A DNA stretch of 64,000 bases from Apricaphanius iberus (Eukaryota > Chordata > Actinopteri > Cyprinodontiformes > Aphaniidae): NCBI GenBank assembly GCA_028564705.1, contig JAPXFQ010000251.1, forward strand, positions 1 to 64,000, read 5' to 3'. Both the position numbers and the translations under genes were made by a program. Positions 9,241 to 57,633 of the stretch are shown here, piece by piece. Under the pieces are notes generated by a model that had not been told where the DNA came from, did not search any database, and worked only from the letters and a program-made list of their open reading frames with translations. How positions within the stretch are numbered: position 1 is the stretch's first letter; each line of letters begins with the position of its first letter.

Positions 9241-11403
9241 ACCATCATAATCAGAGAGAAACAAGTCTTCAGCAGAACCAAACACAAAATGATCAGCATT
9301 TGACCTCTGACCTCCCATCCTGTCAGACTAAAAACTTTGCTGCATTCCATTTGTCTCGGATACTCGGGCGTCCGAGTTGCTGTACACGATAACCTGATGT
9401 AATTCCCCACTTAAAATGCTCCTGTTTGTCTCACTACACTCTGAGTCAGAAAGAACACGGACGCTTTGAGGGCAGCAGCTGTCAAGGCGCAGGCTAGTAA
9501 TTGTTAGTGTTGTTAGCGACAAAGCATCTTCAGCAGACCAGCATGAAAAACAAAGCTTTATATTGTATTTCACACACAGCAAGGCCATACAGTCTAAAAA
9601 TTGTTGACCGGATTAAAGCGGAAATGTAGTAAAGTGTGTAAGAGCATTTAAAACCGACATTGAAATGACCAACATAGTACAAATGAATAGAAAATAAATC
9701 TGAACTATGGGCGCAGCCATCTTTGTTTCCGAGCTACCCGCTCTACTTGGTCTACTATCAGAGATCTGAGTTGGAGCTCAAAATTTCCAACCTAATGTGG
9801 ATGTGTCTTGGTGAAATGACACGAGACAACTGCGAGATTTCCGACTTTCCGACTCAGAAAAGTTAACTGAAATGCAGCATAAAACCCTGATGATGTCAGA
9901 GACCACCTGACTGGGCTGACGTGTCGGCAGCCGTCCTCACTGTGTGGCAGTGTCGTCTCAGGTCAAGCACCAACCTCCACACAGACAGAGGCCGAGCCTG
10001 GTACCGACCCACGTGATCCCCCCCGACACTAAACTCACAAAGACAGAAACACACACACAATCAAACACACAAACACAGCCCATAAGTTTGACTCGTTTGG
10101 ATTTGAACTTCAGAGTTTAAACTCAACTACCTCCTAGTAGCGGCTGATATAAAGGGGATAAAATAGAAATTATATCAATTTAGCCAATGGTAGAGATTTT
10201 GACGATACCCACCTACTGCGATTTTGAATTTTCCTACTTTGTACTATACACGCAATACGTAAAGAGGATAAATACTGACGTTCAAGTGTTCATCTTTACT
10301 CTAGATATTGCACATTTCTAATTTGTTGTTTTGTATGGAACGGAAAAGAAACCAGTTGAAGCATTTTAAAATCTAATATGTGCAGCTTTATTTTTATCCA
10401 ATATCAACTTTATAAATAAGTGATCAGGAAAGCAGAAAGAAACATTCTTTTAACATTTTGCACTTTAGTTTAGACAGTGTGTAGGTTTTGCAGTACATCT
10501 TTGAAAATAGCCATTAAAATATTATGTAATTATAATTATGTAAAGCTCATTAATTGCAAAATATTGACAATATTGTAAAATATGACTTTAAAAATCAGTT
10601 TTAAAATACATAGGCGCGGGTCCTCTTTTCAGGGGAAAGCCATATTAGATGGCGTCTTTACTTCTACAAGAGCCCGGCTGGACAAAGCGCACGGAACACG
10701 CCCGCTTTTAAAACATTGATTTCCGCTCAAAATGCAAAAAAGTTTCGCTATAAATACATTTTTACCTTTTCGCTAATTCCAAGCGATGAAAGAGACTGAT
10801 TTGCTCGTCATGTTTCTGCAAATAGATAATTCTCAGGGAATTGAGCGTTTGAAAACAGCACTAGTTGGACCTCCGTTGTTGAGTTTCTTACTCGAAGACA
10901 CAGATACCGCATTCTTGTGGTATCTGTGATTTAATTTATCACAATTAAATCACAATTAGGTATGTGATTTAGGTATGCACTGCCCGCTACTGGCCGAAAA
11001 TTATACACTGTACCTTTAAACAATTTTTAGCTTTGTGTTTTCATAACATTCAGGATATTTTAAATATCTTCCACTCTTCTTCTTCAAATCTTTTTTTTAT
11101 GATGGAACTTTTCAACAAAGCTTGGTAATAAAACCAATCTACAGTATTAAATCACCTGAAGTCCTATCATCCCTCTGAGCACAAAGAGACACACACAGTT
11201 TTGAAGTGATGATGTTAGCAATACAACAGGAGCGGGATGTATGCTCTGTATGTGACATTAATAGTGAATGCTATATTCTATTGTTTTTATTATTATTGTT
11301 TGATCAAAATTCGAGATCATTCAGTATTGTAAAAATATCGTGATTATTCTATTTTCACAATCAACAGGCCCTACATTGCAATATTGAGTTGAGGCTATAG
11401 CAC
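9241..11403. other. Gene-free AT-rich intergenic sequence
   Basis: I see no coding region with homology here. There are short A/C simple repeats near 10048-10075 and fragments resembling common fish short repeats (for example ACTGTACCTTTAAAC near 11008). Confidence 0.5.
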
Positions 11404-11413
11404 CCAGCTCTAC

Positions 11414-11569
11414 CTCCTGCTGTCTCCGCCAATCAGCTTATTTTGCTCCGCCTCTTTCACGGCTCTCGTCCAATCTGCAGTCAGCTTCCTGAGGTCCTTT
11501 CTCACCGCCTGGTTGCTCTCCTCTGATTGGCTCAGCTGCTGCTGAAGGAGAGAGTTGGTGTTGGCCAGA
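11414..11569 (-). pseudogene. Orphan coiled-coil exon resembling rootletin (CROCC-type)
   Basis: On the minus strand a 156-base segment is bounded by an acceptor-like CAG and a donor-like GTAGAG, with the same phase at both ends. It encodes a heptad-rich peptide including NSLLQQQLSQSEESNQ and DLRKLTADWTRA. The combination 'asparagine-serine-leucine-leucine ... KLTADW' is, from memory, typical of rootletin-family coiled coils. No neighbouring exons of such a gene are visible within several kb on this strand, so it is probably a stray exon copy. The family assignment is tentative. Confidence 0.35.
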
Positions 11570-11751
11570 CTGATGTACCTGAGGAGGAACGAAGACTTTG
11601 GGTGTTTCTCAATGCCCAGGAACCCCGCCTTCATGCCTTGGTCCCGCTCCGGTTGCCTAGGAGATACGTCATCAGGGACTGTCAAGGCGTGTTCCAATGT
11701 TCATGTGCTACGGAGGAATCTGTTCTCCGTTTGTTAGCAGTTTAGCTAACC

Positions 11752-13632
11752 TTTTTTTTATTTTTTATTAACTGATATAAACAGAACAAACATATATACA
11801 ACAAAACTGTTTGCCAGGGGTACAAGTAACAAAAGATACAAGGTTACAGAGATCATATAACAGAAAATCCCTAGTTACATAGGAATTTATCCAGGATATA
11901 TTTTGTTTTAACAGCCTTTGCCTGTATAAGATCGTCAATGGAGGTGCCATAATGAGATAGTTCTTGTAAAAAAAAAAGGGTAAATAAGGGTTTGCTGTCA
12001 GACCATTTCCTCTTATGAATATGTAATTTTCCTAAAAATAAAATAAATTGTACAAAGAAAATAAAGTCCTTTTCCAACTTACTGTCCATAAAGTACAGAA
12101 GAACATCTTTTTCTTGTAAATGTATTGACTGACCAGTTTTCCTTTCAAGAAAGTTTTGTACATTTATCCAGAACATTTTAGAGAAAGTACAATGAAAAAA
12201 CAAATGTTCAATAGTTTCTTCAACTAATCCACAAAAATTGCATGAGTACTCAATGTCGATCTTAAATCTTTCTAACGTCTTTTTTGCTGGTTATATTATG
12301 TGTATAATTTTGAAAGACACTTCTTTAATTTTATTGGTAAGACAGAATTTATTACCCATCAACCATATTTTTTTCCAATTGAGATCTTTACAAAGAGTTT
12401 ACCAATAAGTTTTATCAGAAGGAACTGTTACATTTATCAAAAGATTTGTAATGAATTTATTTGAGCATTTGTTTTTTGAAATATCTACATTTCCCAGAAA
12501 AATATTAACAGGAGCTTTCACAAAGGAATCTTTTCTAGATCCAATAAGAAGCTGAAGAACATTCCTTGGGATAGCAGAAATAACAATATTATATTCTTCT
12601 GAAGTAACTGCAATATCAAATTTAGAAATAAATTCTTCAAAAGATAACAATTGACCATTAGGAGTCATAAGTTGAGAAACCAAAACAATACCATTACTAA
12701 CCCAGTTTTTATTATACAAGGATCTATTTTTATACCGAATACTCCCGATATTCCATACGTAATAATTTTTAGGTGAGAAATGATGTTTGTATAACAATTT
12801 CCATGACAGCAAAACTTGCTTGTGGAAATTAGCTAAATTAACAGGCAATTTATCAGGGTTATAATCACATTTCAACACGAAGTTGAGTCCTCCAATTAAA
12901 TTAAATATGAATTTAGAAAGCATTCCAAATAATATCTTCTTCTTGAATTAATTTAGTTAGCCATTTAATATTAAATGTGTTATTTACCGTTTCAAAACAA
13001 AGAACTTCCAGACCTCCATTTTGTCTTGTGATACAAATAACTCTTTTTTAAGAAAAACCTGTGAATATTCTCATTCATCCAGTCATTGTTTTTTAATGTG
13101 ATACAGACATAATTTATTTTTTAAGATAATTACACTTATTTCTCCAGATGAAATTGAATAGAATATTGTCTAATTTTTTTGACACTGTAGTAGGCATTCC
13201 CAAAGCCAGAGATACATAAACAGCACGTGATATACCTTCAGCTTTGGACAGCAAAACTCTGCCATTTAAAGAAAGATCCCTCATTAACCACACATTAATT
13301 TTTTTTGTTATTTGTCCAATTATTGGGTCAAAGTTTAATTCTATACGGCATTTTTCATCTTTATCAATAATAATGCCCAGATATGTGAAGACATTTTTCA
13401 CTGGGATATTATCTATCGTTGACATATTGCATTCCTTCAATGGAAACAACAATGACTTACCTAAGTTCATTTTAAGACCCGATACTTTTGAAAACTTCTC
13501 TATACACTTCTCTATATACTTCTCTTGACTGCTCTCAAAAATCTGTCTCCAAAACCAAAAGCATGTATAGCCTTAAACATAAATTGATGATTAATCATGT
13601 CAAAGGCTTTATAAAAATCAGCAAATAAAATA
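11752..13632 (-). mobile_element. 5'-truncated, internally deleted L1-type non-LTR retrotransposon
   Basis: On the minus strand, fragments of an ORF2 protein lie in order: RT motif A (FADFYKAFD) at about 13600-13625, the post-active-site region (GLKMNLGKS, then YLGIIID) at 13114-13480, and downstream regions at 12399-12923 and 11871-12203. Short A-rich sequence at 11752-11768 would be the 3' tail. The distance between motif A and MNLGK is only about 35 codons, so the section with the catalytic YxDD box is missing. Frames change several times. The copy is dead. Confidence 0.8.
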
Positions 13633-13652
13633 AAACTCTGTGGCAGAGCGCA

Positions 13653-13727
13653 GCATTATTCCAGGGGAATGATGGTGTGCGCTTGGGTGACATGCCTGTG
13701 CCCTGCCAAGCATTATTCCAGGGGAAT
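13653..13727. repeat. Direct repeat pair of 18 bases
   Basis: GCATTATTCCAGGGGAAT occurs at 13653-13670 and again at 13710-13727, just outside the right end of the L1 fragment. Confidence 0.8.
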
Positions 13728-14079
13728 CATTTCATCGATGGTTGTCTGAGTGGTGTCCAGCGAACAACGCTGGCTACATTCATAATTGGAAAACTTTTTT
13801 TGGAAAACCTGGTCTGATCTGGAGAGACGGCATCCATCACACTTTTGATCGAGCAGCTTCTTTCTAGGAATCTGGACAGATTTATTAGTTCTTCAAAACA
13901 CTGAAACACCAGGATCCAAACCAGCAAGCAGAGTCGTAGTTCAACCCACCTCTCTGCAGCTTCTGTACTGTTTTCCACTCAATACCCCATTGAGACAGTG
14001 TCTTGCCCACAGCCAAAATCAAATAGACCTGACAAAAGCAAACTATGAAAATCTCTGAGTCTCTTCTCTGTCTTCTCAG

Positions 14080-14390
14080 ACCCCTAGACGGTCGTGGCAG
14101 ATGACCGCTTGTACTGAGCCAGGGTTCTGCCAGAGTTTTCTTCCTGCTAAACGGGAGTTTTTCCTCTCCACTGTCTCTACATGCTTGCTCAGTATGAGGG
14201 TTTGCTGAGGATTTGCTGTGGTTGGAGTCTGCATGATCCGGGCACAACCTCACGCCGATGACTCAATGCAATCTGCTGGGATTCCTTACATAGAAAACTT
14301 AACTGATTGGAATGTTTGTATAATTGTATTGAGATTACTTTTGTTGTAAAGTGCCTTGAGATGACATTTGCTGTGAACTGGCACTATATA
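14080..14390 (+). repeat. Dispersed teleost repeat, copy A
   Basis: The stretch shares blocks such as GGTTCTGCCAGAG, GGGAGTTTTTCCTCTCCAC and CATGCTTGCTCAGTA with 15690-15955. It ends with CCTTGAGATGAC and CTATATAAATAAAA, which I recognise as the tail of a very common fish interspersed repeat. The family name is not certain. Confidence 0.7.
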
Positions 14391-14848
14391 AATAAAAGTC
14401 AATTAAATTGAAAAATTGCATTTTCTAACTTAACTTTTGTAATTTTTCTTCGGGCAAACAAATCAGAAAATACATTTACAGAAATTGAAAACTGACTAAA
14501 GTTAATTTTTTTCCCTTGGAATATTGCTCGTAGGTACAGCCTTAGTTTCCTATCCCAGGATGGTTCCTACTTCAGACTTTTTATAAATTCCTCAAAAACA
14601 ACATTAAAAAGTTTTTTTTATTATAATATGGAGTTAACTTGTTGACTTAGGTTCGGGAGCAGGGACCACGTTTCAGATCCACTTCGTAATTAGTCTTAAT
14701 CAACTCTTCCGGTACCCCGCACCTGTCCTACATCTCTAATCACATCACGATACACTTATAAGCTCTGCCCGCTCTTCATCCCTCGTTTGGCTCGATTGTT
14801 TCGCCCCTCCCTTCCCCTCCCTCTAGGTTCCGGGTACCTGCTGACCCG
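14391..14848. other. Gene-free spacer before the minisatellite
   Basis: AT-rich sequence without recognised genes; the last 100 bases become C-rich and lead into the tandem array. Confidence 0.4.
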
Positions 14849-15482
14849 TCGCCGCTCTTTGCAGGGTCTTGCCGACCCGTCGCCGCTCTTTGCAGGGTCT
14901 TGCCGACCCGTCCCCTCTCTTTCGGGTAACTGCCGACCCGTTCCCTCTCTTTCGGGTAACTGCCGACCCGTTCCCTCTCTTTCGGGTAACTGCCGACCCG
15001 TTCCCTCTCTTTCGGGTAACTGCCGACCCGTTCCCTCTCTTTCGGGTAACTGCCGACCCGTCCCCTCTCTTTCGGGTAACTGCCGACCCGTTCCCTCTCT
15101 TCCGGGTAACTGCCGACCCGTTCCCTCTCTTTCGGGTAACTGCCGACCCGTTCCCTCTCTTTCGGGTAACTGCCGACCCGTTCCCTCTCTTCCGGGTAAC
15201 TGCCGACCCGTTCCCTCTCTTCCGGGTAACTGCCGACCCGTTCCCTCTCTTCCGGGTAACTGCCGACCCGTTCCCTCTCTTCCGGGTAACTGCCGACCCG
15301 TTCCCTCTCTTCCGGGTAACTGCCGACCCGTTCCCTCTCTTCCGGGTAACTGCCGACCCGTTCCATCTCTCCTGGGTAACTGCCGACCCGTTCCATCTCT
15401 CCTGGGTAACTGCCGACCCGTTCCATCTCTCCTGGGTAACTGCCGACCCGCTCCTTCTCTCCTGGGTAACTGCCGACCCGCC
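14849..15482. repeat. Minisatellite, 30-bp unit, about 21 copies
   Basis: The unit is close to TTCCCTCTCTTTCGGGTAAC followed by TGCCGACCCG. The first two units are a divergent form (CGCCGCTCTTTGCAGGGTCT). Next come TTTCGG units, then TTCCGG units, then CTCCTGG units at the right end. Because 30 is a multiple of three and the unit has no stop in most frames, long open frames appear on both strands (216-300 codons) made of ten-residue repeats. These are products of periodicity and not genes. Confidence 0.97.
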
Positions 15483-15689
15483 CCTTCTACCCTTCCCCCT
15501 TTTTTCTCAGCAGCGTCCATCGGACACAGCCTCCACATTCTGTGCCCCTGTTCACTCCTCTACTAACTCTTCCAATCTCTCGTTTAGGTCCCGAGCCGTT
15601 CCCGCAGATGTTCCGTCGTGGGCTCGGACTGTTGGAGAACAAGCTCCATCCGGTCCGGCGTCCTGCTCAACTACAACGCCCCCTGCTTT

Positions 15690-15955
15690 CTGTCTCCTCA
15701 GACCCCCAGACGGTCGTGGCGGACGACCGCTTGTTCTGAGCCAGGTTCTGCCAGAGGTTTCTTCCCGCTAAAGGGGAGTTTTTCCTCTCCACAGTCGCTA
15801 CATGCTTGCTCAGTACAAGGGATTGCTGAGGAACTGCTCAACCCCGCGTTGACGACTCGGTAATCTGCTGGGATTCCTTACTCAGACAAACTTTTATCTG
15901 ATTGGATTGCAACGACCTCTCATAAAGGGCCTCGAGATGACTTTCTCTGTGCCTT
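15690..15955 (+). repeat. Dispersed teleost repeat, copy B
   Basis: It shares the same ordered blocks as copy A at 14080-14390 (AGACGGTCGTGGC, GGTTCTGCCAGAGG, GGGAGTTTTTCCTCTCCAC, CTTGCTCAGTA, CCTCGAGATGAC). It directly follows the minisatellite and its non-repeat right flank. Confidence 0.7.
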
Positions 15956-17382
15956 GCACATTGTATAGGCTTTTGTCTGAGGGGGTTCTGAGCAGGCTCG
16001 GAAAGATGATTTCTCGAAGACTGCACCCCCACACTGAGTCTTCCCCTGGGTCTCCGATGTCCCTCCTCAGACTGTTCAATTCTCCATGCCTTCAATAAAC
16101 TGTTAAAATTCTCAATCTGTGGCGTGGTCCCTGCTAGTGAAATACTGTATGGGGTAAAAGCTGCAGCTGAGTACAAGTGTGAACCAAATGGATGGCTACA
16201 ACTGGAAAATGTCAGTATTCTGAAGGAAATAGCTCATTACAACATCATGGGAAACTATGAACTAGTTCCTATTTCAAACCTTGAACTTAGTTCAACAAAT
16301 TTGAATAATGAAGTATGCACTGAAATGGTTCATTTTAATATGTATGATGGATGCAAACGCAAACCACAATGTCTGCAGTAGCAAGTTCTGTCTAACCGAC
16401 CAACGTAGAGCACAGAGTGAAACTCCTGCTCAGACTATGACTGGGATGGAGCACTTCCGAGATGTTCAGAACTTGGAGGGGAGCCCTGCTAACATTTATT
16501 AACAAAAAACTGGTTAAATTATGGAGTTTTGGGGCAGATGATGCCTTATTACCTGCTGCAAATCACCTGCCCTTATTGACTCCCATGATATGGATATACG
16601 CTGATCGGGACTAAATAAAAACTTCTACTGAATGGCTCCAAGCAGAGGCCCACCCAGATTGACAGATTGCCCACCCACTAGAGGCAGGGCCAGGCTGTAG
16701 CTGTATGAGGTTTCCATATCAACACCAGAAACAGCTAAATGGCTACCACTGATTAAGCATTGAGGTGAGTTGGATTTTTCATGTACTTTAAATATTACTT
16801 CATTGTTTGAGTCATTTCATGGAAACTGTTCAATTTGGGTCCCCAACATATAAAGGAGAATAAGAGGTGTAAGAAAAATGTATCTTAACATATTGGGTGC
16901 CTGACATCACTGAATCTAGTGTATTTGTCAGCATGAATTGAAAAATAATGACATAATAAATATAGATTTAAATACTTTTATAGTTTTTGTTTGACTACAG
17001 TCATTTTTCCCTTGTCCGCTCTGAACAATTCTCATATTCATGTAAGGTGTCATTTTAAAATATTGCATATAACTCAGAATTTCATCAATCTTACGATCAA
17101 AAATACTTTCTTCTTCATAGGGAATGCAGTTATTTTTTCATTATATCATATTTTAAATTTAAATAGCATGATTTCTCAATGTCCATCAGTTTCCTGTTCT
17201 ACCCCGTCACACCACTTTATTTCTGCATCAAAATGCAGTACTCTTCCTTTCAGTTACATCACCAACAGGAATTGACATCAGTGAATTACTAGCAGCCCCT
17301 GATGCAGTACCGGCTAGTGGCACACCGGGGTGCTCAAACTAGACTTTGTCCACAATGATTGGGTACAGTATATTATTAAATA
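15956..17382. other. Gene-free intergenic stretch with one unrecognised short frame
   Basis: An open frame at 16124-16381 (+, 85 codons) begins after an AATAAA near 16096. It contains balanced, non-repetitive sequence (for example ILYGVKAAAEYKCEPNGW) but I do not recognise it, and it has no splice or promoter support. It could be a fragment of a mobile element. The rest is AT-rich. Confidence 0.3.
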
Positions 17383-17824
17383 TACAGTACAGGCCAAAAG
17401 TTTGACACACCTCATTAAATGCGTTTTCTTTATTTTCATGACTACATCGTACTAGATTCTCAATTAAGGGCATCAAAACTATGAATGAACACATAATGTA
17501 TGGAATTACGTACTTAAACAAAAAGGGTTGAAATAAGTGAATACATGTGTTATATTTTAGATTAATCAAAGTAGCCACCCTTTGCTCTGATTACTGCTTT
17601 ACTTCAGCAGGTAGTCACCTGAAATGGTTCTCTAATAGTCTTGAAGGAGTTCCCAGAGATGCTTAGTACTTGTTGGCCCTTTTGTCTTCACTCTGCGGTT
17701 CAGCTCACCCCAAATCATCTCGGTTGGGCTCAGGTCCGGTGACTTTGGAGGCCAGGTTATTTAACACTTTTTTGTAAATAGTCATGAAAATAAAGATAAC
17801 ACACTGAATAAGGTGTGTCCAAAC
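17383..17824. mobile_element. Non-autonomous Tc1-like transposon remnant
   Basis: The left end carries ACAGTACAGGCCAAAAGTTT then GACACACCT and TTTCTTTATTTTCATGACTA. The right end has the same blocks inverted (TAGTCATGAAAATAAAGATA, then AGGTGTGTCCAAAC). Between them lies transposase-region DNA of a common fish Tc1-like family (CACCCTTTGCTCTGATTACT; GTCTTGAAGGAGTTCCCAGA). The middle of the transposase is deleted and the outermost 12-15 bases of the right end are missing. Confidence 0.8.
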
Positions 17825-18508
17825 AACAAGAAAAGAATAATCGTTATATTTTTCGTTTTTGCCATGTCACAAGATGCAAATGGGCCAACAGAGATAAAAT
17901 AAATGAATATAGCTATGGTGTACACTCATTTTGCCTTTAAACATAAATATATAAAAATAAAATCAATTATTTCAAAGCAACACTTCATATAGGTGCATTT
18001 GAACAAAGCCAAGTCATGTTCATGATTCAAAAAAGCATATCAAAAAGCTGTAAATGACAATACAAAAGGACAATGAATTTAGGTTTTACGTTTTCCCGGG
18101 ACTTGGAGTAGCTTCAGTTGGGTCAGATTCTGTTAACTTTCTATAAGCTTGTACTTCTGCTCCAGGTTTTCAGCCCCGTCTCACTTAGCTGGAAAGAAAG
18201 GTAATCAACCCTGGCTCACACAGTTAGTCAGGGAGGTTACTCTGAGGTTTGGAGTGCTGCTCATCTCATTGGAATTTAGAACTAAACTGTGATCCACTGG
18301 AGGGGGAAAACAACTATCTAGCAAAGAAACTAACAAATAGATGACAGTAAATAAAAACAGAGAAGTGTTTATGTATATGATGATGTATGTTACAAGTGTT
18401 TTTGTGCATATGTCTTATACTTGGTTATTGTTTATTGCATATAATTCCAAATGTAACATATGAATTATAGAATTTTTCAATCATTATGCTTCATTCTTAT
18501 GATAGAGG
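17825..18508. other. Gene-free intergenic stretch
   Basis: AT-rich sequence; I see nothing with gene homology. Confidence 0.4.
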
Positions 18509-18513
18509 CATGG

Positions 18514-18810
18514 TGTCACAATTTGATGATTGGACTCAAATGCAGAAAGGCATTTTGAGGTTAAGAAACATAATTTAATCATGAACTAAAGCCAAACTCA
18601 CAGGTAGAGGAACTCGGAGCGTAATGACAAAACAGGATTTGGAAGACTCGACTTCGGAGACACGACAACGATCCGACAAAGACATGGAGACACAGAGGGG
18701 TATAAATACCCAATGATGAAATCGGGAAAACAATCAGGAAAACTCTGGGCAGCTGGGGACACTAAAGGATGCAAGGTCTTCCAAAGCCAGGGAAAGATAC
18801 CACACTGTGA
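18514..18810. mobile_element. Short LTR-like or terminal-repeat element flanked by CATGG
   Basis: A 297-bp block begins TGTCACAATTT and ends ACACTGTGA. It is flanked on both sides by CATGG (18509-18513 and 18811-18815), consistent with a 5-bp target duplication. It contains a TATAAA near 18700. It may be a solo LTR or a small DNA element. Confidence 0.5.
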
Positions 18811-18815
18811 CATGG

Positions 18816-20171
18816 TGGCTCTTTTATAGAATAGCAGAATGCAACTTTTTAATAATCAATATACAAGATAACAATATGCCATTTATTATTAATATGAAAA
18901 TACAAAATTAAGATACATAATTTGATAATGACATAAATACAGTAGAATCAACATACAAATATATAAAAATATAATGATGGCATTAAAAGCTTTGGAAATC
19001 TTCTGCTGAAACAGCTCCATTAGATGGCACAATCGACCATGTTCTTGTTTCATCATTGTAAAACAATAAAAAATTTTAATTCTTCTGAAACTACTGTACT
19101 TTAAAAGCAGCAAAAAAAAATCACATATACACTATATAGCTGGGATATAAATTTTGGTAAACAAAATGACATAGCCTATATATAAAAAAGGAAATTTAAT
19201 GATTGATAAAACGAAACATTTAATTAGTGGTAATAAATGTCATGCAATGAAAGTTGGTGGATAAAGGCAGCACATTAATGAGTTGGATTTTATAACTAGA
19301 TAAAATGTACCAAAGATTTATTTGTGCTCAATCCTAATAAAAAAATCCACGGCACAGTTTTTAAACATTATTTTATAAATACAGAAAGAATACATGTAAA
19401 AAATATTGCAACATAACAAACACCAAAACGAAATATTATGCATTGAAAATCAAAATCATTTGTGAATTATTTTAAAATTAAGTAAAAATTTCCAACAAAA
19501 TGTACAAATCCAATGGTGTCTTGTCGCTTTGACACTCGTTTAATAGGTTTTATTTGTTTATTCTTTGTTTTAGAGTCTGTGATGATCCTCCTGTGATACT
19601 CAGGGATAAGATTACACTTGACAAAAACCAAAGAAATCTGCTGTGTTTGAGTGCAAAAGTTTTTTCTTTTTATATTATGTATGTTCTAAGGAATATAACA
19701 CAACAATAGCACCTTTTGAGCTACATTAGCAGCCCACAATCAATAGTTGAGAACAAAGAGTGCACACCAAAAACTGAAACGTCTCTAACGTATGTGTTCC
19801 ACTTACAATCATGTCAAGTGGATGTGGACACTGCAAAGTTCAGACGTAATATTGTAAGAAATTAAACTAATTAAAATGGAGCTTCATAGTTCTGTTTAAT
19901 GTATTTTGTTTAAAAATATATATATTTAAAAAACACATCTGAGTGTTTAGAGAGCACTGGACAAAAAATTCTTCAAAGAAAGGATGTGATATACGGCTCA
20001 AACTTAAGGTTAAGTTTTCTCTAATGATTCTACATTAATTTCTCTATAAAAATATGAATGTGTTCCTGCCAAACATATAATGTTAATACTTGTGCCAAAT
20101 CAAAGAGGTCAGCGGAAGCTAACTTTAAGGCAGAACGGTGCAACATAGTACCTTTCAGATTGGCTTGTGTA
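18816..20171. other. AT-rich sequence downstream of phldb2
   Basis: No coding homology. It could contain an extended 3' UTR of phldb2, since several TTTATT (AATAAA on the minus strand) are scattered through it. Confidence 0.4.
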
Positions 20172-20177
20172 TTTATT
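20172..20177 (-). terminator. phldb2: Candidate phldb2 polyadenylation signal
   Basis: TTTATT on the plus strand is AATAAA on the minus strand, about 330 bases after the stop codon. It is the first such hexamer I noticed downstream; usage is unproven. Confidence 0.3.
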
Positions 20178-20504
20178 TTTCAAATAAAGTTTAAATAAAA
20201 TTGTAATAAGTACATTCCTGTATGTTTCCACATTTTAACATGAGTGGTTCACCAGAAAAAGTACAGTTATAGAAGATTCTGCTTAGGTCATATCTATGTT
20301 CCTCATGTTGTAATCATATATCTCAGGCAGAAGTAATGAAGAAGGACGACAAATCCACCACATGTGAGTGGAAATACTTTTTGGTTAAGCTGTCAGGATA
20401 AAGAGCATTTCATGGTGCTCTGTCAGTACTTCTATGCCAGGGAGCCACACAACAGGTAAATCCCCCTAAAACATTCCTACTGACGGTCCTGACCCGCCGT
20501 GTCA

Positions 20505-57621
<37,117 letters not shown>

Positions 57622-57633
57622 AATCTCGGATTC

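Noticed and set aside
14756..15771. Long open frames of 216-300 codons on both strands
   Set aside because: They are produced by the 30-bp tandem repeat; both strands are open at once and no splice, start or homology support exists.
16124..16381. 85-codon frame with balanced composition
   Set aside because: I could not connect it to any family, and it has no promoter or splice context; listed only inside the spacer entry.
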